A stretch of DNA of 35,191 bases, from NCBI GenBank assembly GCA_027592785.1, contig JAQCLD010000043.1, positions 1-35,191 on the forward strand, written 5' to 3'. The translations under genes were made by a program, and so were the position numbers. Numbering within the stretch: the stretch's first letter is position 1; every line of letters starts with the position of its first letter. Shown piece after piece: positions 16,080-23,819 of the stretch. The stretch comes from Acidobacteriota bacterium (GTDB lineage Bacteria; Acidobacteriota; Terriglobia; Bryobacterales; UBA6623). Below the pieces are notes generated by a model. It was not told where the DNA came from. It ran no database searches and was given only the letters and a program-made list of their open reading frames with translations.

Positions 16080-17582
16080 ATGGATCGTAGACAACTAATT
16101 AAGACCGCCGCCGGCGCCGGCGCGGCAGCCTTACTCACCCGCTGCGGAGGTTCCTCGGCGCCGCCAAGGCCGAACATCTTGGTCGTGATGACGGATGATC
16201 AGACGGCCGCTCAGATGAGTTGTGCCGGCCACCAGATTCTCAAAACGCCGGGAATGGACCGCATCGCCAACGAAGGCGTGCGTTTCACAAATAGTTTCTG
16301 CACGAACTCGCTCTGCGCGCCGGGGCGGGCCGCGGTACTGACCGGAACGTACTCGCACATCAACGGCATTCTGGGGAACTCGGAAACCGGCAACGAGATC
16401 GAGAAGATCTCAACCGAGATTCCCACCTACCCGCAATTGCTGCAGCAGGCCGGCTACCGCACGGGAATGATGGGAAAATGGCACTTGAGTACGGACCCGG
16501 TGGGCTTTGACGATTGGAAGGTCCTGCCGGGACAGGGCGTCTACTTCGATCCCGAATTTATCATCAACGGTGAGCGCAAGACCGTTCCGGGCTACGTTAC
16601 GGACATTACGACGGACTTCGCACTCGAGTTTTTGAAAGAGGATCGCGGCGAGCAGCCATTCTGCCTGGTTTACCAGCACAAGGCGCCGCATAGGCCGTTT
16701 ACGCCCGCGCCGCGTCACGCGCATCTCTACGACGATATCGAGTGGCCTTACCCCGAGACGTACAACGACGATTACGCTACGCGCGACGTCGCGGCACGGG
16801 CTGAAGATATGCGGTTTGAGATTAGCCTCAAGCCGGACTACGACGATATTCCGGCGGGGCTATCCGCGGAGGACGAGCGGAATTGGCTGTTCCAGCGCTT
16901 CGTCAAGGATCATCACCGCACGTTGTCGGCAGTGGATGACGGCGTCGGTAGGATTCTTGATTACCTCGACGAGAATGGGCTCGCTGAAGACACGCTGGTC
17001 ATCTACACCAGCGACAACGGTTTCTATCTGGGCGACCACGGCTGGTACGACAAGCGCTTCATGTATGAGCCGTCGCTGCGCATTCCCATGCTGCTGAGGT
17101 ATCCGAGGATGGTGACGGCGGGGCAGGTCGATCCGCATTTTGTGCAGCACCAAGATATTGCGCCGACGGTGTTGGATTTTGCCGGGGTGGCAATACCCGA
17201 AGTGGTGCAGGGGCGCAGCGTGAGGCAAGTAGTGGAAGGCGCCCCGCCGGAGGATTGGCGCACGTCGATGTTTTACTCCTATCACGAGGATTCGTGGTCA
17301 CGGAGTTTGCTGCCGGGATTCAGTCCGGGGCGCTACGGTACGCCGCATCGCGTCACGCCGCACCGGGGCGTTCGCACTGATCGCTACAAGTTGATCGAGT
17401 ATTACCGCGAGAGCGCTTACTGGGAGTTGTTCGACTTGCAGGAAGATCCGAACGAGATGAAGAACGTTTACGCGGACCCGGCTGATGCGGAGTTGGTTGC
17501 GGATTTGACGAAGCAGTTACGGGCATTGCAGGAACAGTATGGGGCGACGGATGACGTGACTTCGCAGCCGGTGGCGGGTTAG
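16080..17582 (+). CDS. Exported sulfatase (formylglycine-dependent)
   Basis: This is a 500-residue sulfatase that hydrolyses sulfate esters after export. The ATG at 16080 is chosen over a TTG 27 bases upstream because GGAGGG precedes it and it starts a Tat-like signal (MDRRQLIKTAAGAGAAALL). A Cys soon after (LTRC) could be a weak lipobox. The metal-binding VVMTDDQT is near residue 40. The formylglycine motif is C79-A-P-G-R83, so activation needs a formylglycine-generating enzyme that is not encoded here. Later motifs are GKWHLSTDPVGFD, HRTLSAVDDGVGRI and YTSDNGFYLGDHGWYDKRFMYE. The C-terminus (ELFDLQEDPNEMKNVY) is typical of glycan sulfatases. The substrate is probably a sulfated polysaccharide. 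Its stop codon abuts the stop of the convergent agmatine deiminase gene. Confidence 0.92.
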   Translation: MDRRQLIKTAAGAGAAALLTRCGGSSAPPRPNILVVMTDDQTAAQMSCAGHQILKTPGMDRIANEGVRFTNSFCTNSLCAPGRAAVLTGTYSHINGILGNSETGNEIEKISTEIPTYPQLLQQAGYRTGMMGKWHLSTDPVGFDDWKVLPGQGVYFDPEFIINGERKTVPGYVTDITTDFALEFLKEDRGEQPFCLVYQHKAPHRPFTPAPRHAHLYDDIEWPYPETYNDDYATRDVAARAEDMRFEISLKPDYDDIPAGLSAEDERNWLFQRFVKDHHRTLSAVDDGVGRILDYLDENGLAEDTLVIYTSDNGFYLGDHGWYDKRFMYEPSLRIPMLLRYPRMVTAGQVDPHFVQHQDIAPTVLDFAGVAIPEVVQGRSVRQVVEGAPPEDWRTSMFYSYHEDSWSRSLLPGFSPGRYGTPHRVTPHRGVRTDRYKLIEYYRESAYWELFDLQEDPNEMKNVYADPADAELVADLTKQLRALQEQYGATDDVTSQPVAG

Positions 17583-18617
17583 CTAGCGCCACTGCTGCTG
17601 CGTGGAGCAATGCAACGTGCCGAAGCCCCAAACGTAGTCGACGGCGGGGATGGGGATGATGTCGCGCTTGGGGAAGGCGGCGGCTAGGGCGTTGAGGGCG
17701 TGGCGGTCGTTGGGGTCGTTGAAGATCGGGACCAACACCGCTGAGTTGCCGATGTAGAAATTGGCGTAGCTGGCGGGCAGGCGCACGCCGCGGAAAATGA
17801 GCGGGCGGGGCATGGGCAGTTCGATGATGTCGAACGATTTGCCGTGCTGGTTGCGTAGTGCTGAGAGGCGCTTCCGGTTGGCTTTGAGAATGGCGTAATT
17901 GTCGTCTTTGCGATTGGTCTCGATGATCGTGGCGATGGTCTTGGGGCCGACGAAGCGGGCTAGGTCGTCAACGTGTCCGTGGGTGTCGTCGCCGACGATG
18001 CCCTGGGGGAGCCAGAGAACTTTCTCGATGCCCAGAAACTCGCGGAATAGTCCGTTGTAGTCATCGCGGGTGAAGCCTGAATTGCGCTGCTGCACTTCGC
18101 TCAGCAGGCACTCTTCGGTCGTGAGCAGACAGCCTGCGCCGTTGGAGTCGATCGCGCCGCCCTCAAGGACCACGCGACGGCCCTTCCAGGTCGCCTCAAT
18201 AGCGGGGCACTTGACGAGGCGGGAAATGTGTTGGGCGACCTTCGCGTCGCGCTTCCAGTTGCGGTACGTGGCCCAAGCGTTGAACTGCCAGCAGACTGCT
18301 TCGAAGTTATCGCCGCGTTTGACGAAGGTGGGGCCGGAGTCGCGTGTCCAGGAGCGATCGGTTTCGCACAGGTGCAGGCCGACTCGGTTGAGGTCGACCT
18401 GGGCGTCGGCGAGCATCTTGAGCACGCGACGCTTGAGGGCGGCGTCTTTGACGAGGATCTCGACGCGCTCGCCGACGGATAGGTGACGGACGATCTCGAC
18501 GTAGACCCAGTGCATCGCTGCGAACTTGCCGGGCCAGTCTTTGGGGTTGTGCGGCCAGGCGAGCCAGGTTGCCTGATGCGGCTCCCACTCGCCGGGCATG
18601 CGGACGTTATGGGGCAT
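17583..18617 (-). CDS. aguA: Agmatine deiminase (peptidyl-arginine deiminase family)
   Basis: This is a 344-residue cytoplasmic enzyme that converts agmatine to N-carbamoylputrescine and ammonia in polyamine synthesis. The family hallmarks are present: PGEWEPHQATWLAWP at the start, DRSWTRDSGP (88-96), VVLEGGAIDSNG (149-160), GDDTHGHVDDLARF (209-222) and the catalytic cysteine C337 in GFGTLHCSTQQQ. The partner hydrolase gene aguB is not in the window. It starts two bases after the PHP phosphoesterase gene ends, so the two are probably co-transcribed from the sulfate operon. A peptidyl-arginine deiminase of the same family is the main alternative. Confidence 0.9.
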   Translation of the reverse strand: MPHNVRMPGEWEPHQATWLAWPHNPKDWPGKFAAMHWVYVEIVRHLSVGERVEILVKDAALKRRVLKMLADAQVDLNRVGLHLCETDRSWTRDSGPTFVKRGDNFEAVCWQFNAWATYRNWKRDAKVAQHISRLVKCPAIEATWKGRRVVLEGGAIDSNGAGCLLTTEECLLSEVQQRNSGFTRDDYNGLFREFLGIEKVLWLPQGIVGDDTHGHVDDLARFVGPKTIATIIETNRKDDNYAILKANRKRLSALRNQHGKSFDIIELPMPRPLIFRGVRLPASYANFYIGNSAVLVPIFNDPNDRHALNALAAAFPKRDIIPIPAVDYVWGFGTLHCSTQQQWR

Positions 18618-18619
18618 GA

Positions 18620-19462
18620 TTAGGCGCAGTAGACCTTGCGGCTATAGGCCTTGAGATTGTCGAGCAGCATGTCGGGGATGCGCATGCCGCCCAAGGGAAC
18701 GCCGCCGGGCGTGGGGCCGTGGAAGTCGCTGCCGCCTGTCACGCCGAGGCCAAGCTTCTGGGCAGCGGCGCGGTAGCTTTCGGCTTCAACAGGTTCGTGG
18801 TCGCGGTGGTAGCACTCGATGGCCAACATGCCCTGCGCGGCGATTTCGTGGAACAACGTTTCCGGCTCTTCGCCCGATGCGCGGATGAAGCGTGCCGGGT
18901 GCGCCCAGGATGAGATGCCGCCGCTCTCGCGAATCCACTTGAGGACCGTGCCGAGCGACAACTCTTCGCGGGGCACGAAGCCGGGGGCGCGCTCGTCGAG
19001 GAACATTTCAAACGCGCTGCGGAAATCGTTGCAGTAGCCTTTTTGGATTAGGACGCGAGCGAAGTGAGGACGCCCCGTTTGGTGTTTGCCCAAGGCGCGC
19101 ACTTCTTCGATAGTGATGTCGATGCCGATTGATTGCAGCTTCTTAACCAGGCGCAGATTACGGTCGACTCGCTGGGCCTTTAATTGGTCGAGCCGGCGCC
19201 CGAAAAGCTCGTCGGGAGGAGCCTCAAGAAAATAACCCAGGATGTGGATGGAGCGGTCGCGGAACCTTGCTGCGAGTTCGACGCCCTGGATCAGTTCAAC
19301 ACCCTGTTGGCGGGCGTAATCGCCGATTTCTTCGCAGGCCTGAATGGTGTCGTGATCGCTGATGCCGAGGGCGCTAAGGCGAACTTCTTTGGCCAAGTCG
19401 ATCAGCTCGGAAGGAGTGAGCACTCCGTCCGAGCGGTCGGTATGGCTGTGGAGATCGACCAT
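18620..19462 (-). CDS. PHP-domain phosphoesterase (TrpH/YciV-like), candidate pAp phosphatase
   Basis: This is a 280-residue PHP-domain protein. The metal-binding motifs are DLHSHTDRSDG (3-13), GISDHDT (33-39), the GVELAA glutamate near 62, AHPAR (H188) and GGSDFHGP (243-250). They match the TrpH/YciV family, whose members hydrolyse 3',5'-nucleoside bisphosphates such as pAp and short 5' oligoribonucleotides. It lies six bases after cysC. PAPS made by CysC yields pAp when its sulfate is transferred, so pAp hydrolysis is the most economical explanation of its position. That part is inference. Translation is likely coupled to cysC, since no strong separate Shine-Dalgarno site is seen. Confidence 0.85.
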   Translation of the reverse strand: MVDLHSHTDRSDGVLTPSELIDLAKEVRLSALGISDHDTIQACEEIGDYARQQGVELIQGVELAARFRDRSIHILGYFLEAPPDELFGRRLDQLKAQRVDRNLRLVKKLQSIGIDITIEEVRALGKHQTGRPHFARVLIQKGYCNDFRSAFEMFLDERAPGFVPREELSLGTVLKWIRESGGISSWAHPARFIRASGEEPETLFHEIAAQGMLAIECYHRDHEPVEAESYRAAAQKLGLGVTGGSDFHGPTPGGVPLGGMRIPDMLLDNLKAYSRKVYCA

Positions 19463-19468
19463 GCGGAA

Positions 19469-20002
19469 CTAGGGCTTAATCATCCCGAGTTCCACCAGTC
19501 TAGCCCAAACGATTTCCGCGCTTTCTTCCGGAGTTTGTTTTGCGGAATCAAAAACGATCTCCGCGTTCTCGGGAGCTTCGTAAGGATCGTCGATGCCAGT
19601 GAAGCCTTTGATCTCGCCGGCCAGCGCCTTCTTGTAAAGACCCTTCGGATCCCGTTCGATCAAAGTGTCGAGATCACAGTCCGCATAGGCCTCGACGAAG
19701 TTGTCGATCGTCGAGCGGACTTCATCGCGAATCGCCTTGTAAGGGGAAATCGCGGCGGACATAGCGATCACGCCATTGCGCGACAACAGGCCGCAGACGA
19801 AACCAATGCGACGAATGTTGATGTCGCGGTCTTCCTTGCTGAAGCCGAGTCCCTTGGACAGGTTCGTGCGGACGACATCGCCGTCGAGAATCTCAACCTT
19901 GGCGCCGCCGTCCTTGAGCCTCTTTTCAATAATGTTGGCGACGGTCGATTTGCCTGAACCGGACAGACCGGTGAACCAGAGTGTAAAGCCTTTGTGTTCC
20001 AT
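19469..20002 (-). CDS. cysC: Adenylylsulfate (APS) kinase
   Basis: This is a 177-residue cytoplasmic kinase that phosphorylates APS to PAPS, the sulfate donor for sulfotransferases. The start is ATG 20002 (MEHKGFTLWFTGLSGSGKST), preceded by AGAAGG. An upstream in-frame extension of 30 residues is low-complexity and spurious. The P-loop is GLSGSGKST (12-20). Family motifs follow: ILDGDVVRTNLSKGLGFSKEDRDINIRRIGFV (parts of it), ISPYKAIRDEVR and DPKGLYKKALAGEIKGFTGIDDPYEAP. The gene lies between cysH and the PHP gene. Since CysH appears to be the APS-using type, the PAPS made here may serve sulfation rather than reduction. Confidence 0.96.
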   Translation of the reverse strand: MEHKGFTLWFTGLSGSGKSTVANIIEKRLKDGGAKVEILDGDVVRTNLSKGLGFSKEDRDINIRRIGFVCGLLSRNGVIAMSAAISPYKAIRDEVRSTIDNFVEAYADCDLDTLIERDPKGLYKKALAGEIKGFTGIDDPYEAPENAEIVFDSAKQTPEESAEIVWARLVELGMIKP

Positions 20003-20101
20003 AGTTACCTTCTTACGTCGATCTCTCATGCCTGCAATAGTTCCTTTCCCGCTAGGCTGAGCCGCATCAAGCAGCCGGCAGAGCTGAGCCAAAAAGGAAA
20101 A

Positions 20102-20884
20102 TCAGCGAGCCCGGGGGGCTGCCGGCAGGACCTCTTCCAAAAGCACATCAAGCGAGCTGCGCACGCTGCCGTCAGGCGAGATGTGGATACCGCACTCTTT
20201 GTCGGCGCTGTCTTCCCACCACCAACGGCCCGCGCGTGGGCTCTCGCCCGGCCCCGTCGGCCGCGTGCAAGGCGCGCAACCGATGCTGGGATAACCCTGG
20301 TCGTAGAGCTTGTGCATGGGTACGTCGTTTCTCTTGACGTAGTCCCACACTTCGTCGTCGGACCAGTGTGCCAGCGGGGAAACTTTGACGATGCCGCTGT
20401 GATCGTGATCCAGCGATACCGTGTCCGTCGACTCGCGAAGCGAACCTTGGGATCTCCGCAAACCGACGACCCAAGCATCTAGCGTAGCCAATTTGCGGTT
20501 CAGCGGGCGAACCTTACGAATTTCGCAGCAAAGCCGCCGCTTGCTGACGTCGTCGTAGAACAGGTTCGGCCCGTAAAGCGACGTCATGCGGCCCAACTCG
20601 CCGCCATCGGGGTGCAATAACTCGATCTGAATGCCGTAGCGGCGGCGTACCTGCTCGATGAGTTCGTAGGTCTCCGAGTGCAGCCGGCCCGTATCGAGCG
20701 AGAACACTTTGACGTTGCCGGCGGTGGCGCAGGCAGCCATGTCGAGGATCACCATGCCCGTCGCTTGGAAGCTAGTGGAGATCGCGATTTTATCGCCGAA
20801 CTCGGCCAGCCCCCAACGCAAGACTTCCTCAGCCGGGGCGTCACGCCGGGGCCAACTAAACAACGAGCCTTTTGCGGCGCTCAT
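20102..20884 (-). CDS. cysH: APS-type phosphoadenylylsulfate/adenylylsulfate reductase
   Basis: This is a 260-residue reductase that turns activated sulfate into sulfite. Visible motifs are STSFQATGMVILDMA, the nucleotide-binding FSLDTGRLH (61-69) and AWVVGLRRSQ (137-146). It has both cysteine pairs that bind the [4Fe-4S] cluster, C119-C120 and C203/C206 (GCAPC), and the catalytic cysteine C231 in KECGIH. Presence of the cluster cysteines is the established mark of enzymes that use APS. The ATG at 20884 directly follows a terminator-like hairpin and T-run with no Shine-Dalgarno site, so the start or its regulation is unusual. It lies between sat and cysC. Sulfite reductase genes are not in the window. 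Confidence 0.94.
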   Translation of the reverse strand: MSAAKGSLFSWPRRDAPAEEVLRWGLAEFGDKIAISTSFQATGMVILDMAACATAGNVKVFSLDTGRLHSETYELIEQVRRRYGIQIELLHPDGGELGRMTSLYGPNLFYDDVSKRRLCCEIRKVRPLNRKLATLDAWVVGLRRSQGSLRESTDTVSLDHDHSGIVKVSPLAHWSDDEVWDYVKRNDVPMHKLYDQGYPSIGCAPCTRPTGPGESPRAGRWWWEDSADKECGIHISPDGSVRSSLDVLLEEVLPAAPRAR

Positions 20885-20886
20885 CG

Positions 20887-20912
20887 AAAAAAGGCGGGCG
20901 CGGAGGCCCGCC
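20887..20912 (-). terminator. Terminator-like hairpin between sat and cysH
   Basis: On the minus strand, GGCGGGC (20912-20906) pairs with GCCCGCC (20899-20893) around a six-base loop and is followed by six Ts (20892-20887), ending three bases before the cysH ATG. The structure would terminate most sat transcripts and occupies the space where a cysH ribosome-binding site would be expected. Confidence 0.8.
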
Positions 20913-20920
20913 GTCCTCTC

Positions 20921-22036
20921 TTAGCTACGGTTCTTCTTCTCGGCTTCCACGAGAATCGCGGCGATCTCGGGACGCGTGAATTCGACCGGCGGATACTCGC
21001 CAGCGAGCAACATCTCGCGGACCTTGGTTCCGCTGAGGTGTACGTGGTTCTCGGAGCCGTGCGCGCAGGTCTTCTTTGAAGCCATGCCGCCGCACTTCTT
21101 GCAGTAATGTACGAAGTCGAACTTGATCGGCTCGATGCCCAGTTCGCCGGGCTTGAACTCGTCGAAGATGTGGTGTGCGTCGAAGGAGCCGTAGTAGTTG
21201 CCGACGCCCGCGTGGTCGCGGCCAACGATGAAGTGAGTGACGCCGTAGTTCTTGCGAACCTGTGCGTGGAAGACGGCTTCACGCGGGCCGGCATAGCGCA
21301 TCCAGGCAGGGAAGCCGGCCAGGACCGTATGGGCTGGGTTGTAGTAGTTCTCGACCAGCACCTTGTAGCAAGCCAGGCGCACGTCCGCGCCCGTATCGCC
21401 CGCTTTGGTTTCGCCCAGCAGCGGATGGATGATCAGGCCGTCGGCGGTCTCCAAAGCAATCTTCGTGCAGAACTCGTGCGCGCGGTGAATCGGGTTCCGC
21501 GTTTGGAAGGCGACGATCTTCTTCCAGCCCTTCTCTGCGATCTCTTTCTTTACGGCCGTCGGTGAAATCGCTAGGTCGCCCTCGATCTCCAGTTCCCAAT
21601 CGGGGAAGACGTCAACCTTGCCTGCCACCGAGTGCGTGCCGGCGTCGCGGAGCCATGCCACGCCCGGGTGCGCTTCGTCTTCGGTGCGGAAGATGTTCTT
21701 GTTGAACTGCGGTTTGTCGATCTCGAAGGTCTCTTCGATTTCAATCACGCCACAGGGCTTGTCGCCGTCCATCAGGATCTCCTTTTTGGCGCCCTTCAGT
21801 TCGGCAGCCTTAGCGGCGCTGATCGGGAAGATGACCGGGATACTCCAGGGCTCGCCCGTGGTGAGGTGCATCGTCTCCGCTGAACTGGCAGTGTCCTTGG
21901 CGTTCATGAAGCCGGTAACCGGCAAGTAGCCGTTCTCGGCCAGCAAGTACAGGTCGCTCCGGTTGCGGAAGCTGGTATCGATGCGAGGCAGGTCCTGTGC
22001 GAGCAACGCGCTCGCGGCAGCGGAAGAGAGAGCCAT
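20921..22036 (-). CDS. sat: Sulfate adenylyltransferase (ATP sulfurylase), homo-oligomeric type
   Basis: This is a 371-residue enzyme that adenylates sulfate to APS, the entry step of sulfate assimilation. It is the single-chain type, so CysD/CysN are not needed. The catalytic motifs are QTRNPIHRAHE (178-188) and VGRDHAGVGNYYG (271-283). A zinc-ribbon-like Cys cluster is seen at C312, C315 and C324 (CKKCGGMASKKTC), as in Sat of many bacteria and archaea. The gene starts a co-directional set: sat, cysH, cysC, PHP, aguA. AGGGG precedes the ATG with about nine bases spacing. An assimilatory role is inferred from the neighbouring cysC and cysH; no dissimilatory apr/dsr genes are present. Confidence 0.96.
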   Translation of the reverse strand: MALSSAAASALLAQDLPRIDTSFRNRSDLYLLAENGYLPVTGFMNAKDTASSAETMHLTTGEPWSIPVIFPISAAKAAELKGAKKEILMDGDKPCGVIEIEETFEIDKPQFNKNIFRTEDEAHPGVAWLRDAGTHSVAGKVDVFPDWELEIEGDLAISPTAVKKEIAEKGWKKIVAFQTRNPIHRAHEFCTKIALETADGLIIHPLLGETKAGDTGADVRLACYKVLVENYYNPAHTVLAGFPAWMRYAGPREAVFHAQVRKNYGVTHFIVGRDHAGVGNYYGSFDAHHIFDEFKPGELGIEPIKFDFVHYCKKCGGMASKKTCAHGSENHVHLSGTKVREMLLAGEYPPVEFTRPEIAAILVEAEKKNRS

Positions 22037-22109
22037 GTCGTGTAAACCCCTATTGTCTATCGACTTAGTAGAGATTAAATTCTAGCACAGCAGCGGGATG
22101 GCTGTCAGG

Positions 22110-23159
22110 TTAGGCGCCCTCTGCCGCTGCCGCCAACTCGTCGGCCTCGGCTTCGGCGTCTGCGACCTCCGGTTCTTGTTCGGAGGCGAGGGTGGGCTCG
22201 TAGCTGACCTTGACGAACACAGGGAAGTGGTCGGAAGCGATGTCTGGTCCGCGTCCAAAATCGATCAGGCGGAACTCCGCCGAAAGGAAAACTTGATCCA
22301 AGGGGAAGCGCAGCAGGGAGAAGTTCACTGGGAAGGTGGGCATGGGTCCGCGACCGACGCGAGGGTCAAGGAGTCCGCTGACGCTGCAGAAAAGGCGGGT
22401 GGTGCGGGACCAGGCGACGTCGTTGATGTCTCCGGCGACGATGCAGGGCAAAACGTCCTGGGTTAGTTCCCGCCCCACGACCATCAATTCCGCGTCGCGA
22501 TCGACCGACTTGTCTGAGTACTTGGGAACTGGCGGCGGCGGATGTAGTCCGTGGAAGCGGAACAGGTCTCCATTCTTTAGACGAACGCCGGTGTGTATGG
22601 ACGGCGACTCGTCGCCGGAGATGAAGCGCACGTGAGGCTGGACTAACTCGAGCTTGGAATAGAGCGCCATGCCGTACGTGTCGTCGCGGGGATGCAATAC
22701 GGAGTGCGGATAGTCGACCAAATTGTGGGTGAGCTGTTGCACCCACCAGTCGTCGCACTCCAGGAGGAGAACCAGATCGAACTCTTGAGCTTCAATGAAA
22801 TCCGTTAAGGCCTCGATGTTGCGATTCTCCATCTGGACGTTGGAGACGACCATGGCAATCACGGGCGCGGAAGCATCCGTGGCTTTGTGGACTTCTTTCG
22901 GCCAGAGCGGAGTGAAGGGAAGGATTCGCCACAACTGCAGCGCCAAGGCGAAGGCCAGGGCGGCGCCAAACGCGGCGTCGGGTCGCGAATCTCTCGACGT
23001 GCCGCCGGCGGCCAGCCAGAGCGTGATGGCGACGACGCCTAATGCGGTGATGTGGATGCGCGGGAAGTCACAGACGCGGACCCACCAGTGCTGAAAGCGC
23101 AGAGTAGATAGGATCGTCGCTGCGATAGCAAACCCGCCAAGGATGTACGCAACGGCCAT
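22110..23159 (-). CDS. Membrane-anchored endonuclease/exonuclease/phosphatase (EEP) family protein
   Basis: This is a 349-residue protein. The first ~85 residues contain three hydrophobic segments (about 3-20, 37-52, 62-80), anchoring it in the membrane. The EEP domain covers ~98-320 with its metal and catalytic motifs: VVSNVQMENRN (N107), LLLECDDWW (E134), YGMALYSKLEL, RFHGLHPPPP, VAGDINDVAWS and a final ASDHFPVFVKV histidine/aspartate. All key residues of the DNase I-like fold are present. The domain probably faces the periplasm and may cleave a nucleic acid or a lipid/phosphodiester. The Glu/Ala-rich tail is probably disordered. It lies between tpx (41-base gap) and sat (73-base gap) on the same strand, without an evident functional link. 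Confidence 0.85.
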   Translation of the reverse strand: MAVAYILGGFAIAATILSTLRFQHWWVRVCDFPRIHITALGVVAITLWLAAGGTSRDSRPDAAFGAALAFALALQLWRILPFTPLWPKEVHKATDASAPVIAMVVSNVQMENRNIEALTDFIEAQEFDLVLLLECDDWWVQQLTHNLVDYPHSVLHPRDDTYGMALYSKLELVQPHVRFISGDESPSIHTGVRLKNGDLFRFHGLHPPPPVPKYSDKSVDRDAELMVVGRELTQDVLPCIVAGDINDVAWSRTTRLFCSVSGLLDPRVGRGPMPTFPVNFSLLRFPLDQVFLSAEFRLIDFGRGPDIASDHFPVFVKVSYEPTLASEQEPEVADAEAEADELAAAAEGA

Positions 23160-23200
23160 ATCGACTCCGCGCCTCTACAGAGCGGTAGGTTCTAGGGAAG

Positions 23201-23707
23201 CTACTTGGCGGCTTTTGCGGCGGCCAAAGCGGCGTCGTAGTTGGGGTGCTCGCTCATCTCGGTTACATACTCGGCGTAAGTGATATTGCTCTCCGAGTCG
23301 AGAACAAACACGGCGCGCGAGTGAATGAGCAAAGGCTCGATCATGACGCCCCAGCTAGCTCCGAACGAACCGTCGCGATAGTCCGAAAGCGTCTGCACGT
23401 TCTCGACGCCGGCAGCAGCGCACCAGCGTTTCTGGGAGAAGGGCAAATCGCGGCTGATGGCGAGTACCTTGACCTTCCCATCCTTGACCGCCTCTTCGTT
23501 GAAGCGGCGCGTCTGTGCGTCGCAGACTGGCGTGTCGAGCGACGGCAATACGTTGACGATGCGCACGGATCCGGCGGTTTCGGCCAGAGTTACGGGCTTC
23601 ATGTCGGCGCCCGTGAGAGTGAAATCAGGCGCTTTCTGCCCGGCTGCGAGCGCATCGCCCTGCAACGGCATGGGGTTGCCTCGGAGTGTCGTGTTTCTAT
23701 CTGCCAT
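23201..23707 (-). CDS. tpx: Thiol peroxidase (Tpx, atypical 2-Cys peroxiredoxin)
   Basis: This is a 168-residue peroxiredoxin that reduces hydroperoxides using thioredoxin. The start is ATG 23707 (MADRNTTLRGNPMPLQG), preceded by GGGAG. The open frame extends 19 residues upstream, but the usual family length and start match 23707. The peroxidatic cysteine is C62 in LPSLDTPVCDAQTRRFN, and the resolving cysteine is C96 in SQKRWCAAAG, as expected for Tpx. It is divergent from the M20 peptidase gene and could be the first gene of the minus-strand run that leads to the sulfate genes. Confidence 0.96.
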   Translation of the reverse strand: MADRNTTLRGNPMPLQGDALAAGQKAPDFTLTGADMKPVTLAETAGSVRIVNVLPSLDTPVCDAQTRRFNEEAVKDGKVKVLAISRDLPFSQKRWCAAAGVENVQTLSDYRDGSFGASWGVMIEPLLIHSRAVFVLDSESNITYAEYVTEMSEHPNYDAALAAAKAAK

Positions 23708-23819
23708 GGAATAATCTCCCGCCTTTGCTGCTGCAAGACCTAAGACCGCAAAGCTAGCAGCCAATCCAGTCCACAGTCAATCTTAGCGCGGCTTAGCCCG
23801 GCTGTTAGACTGTTGACTC

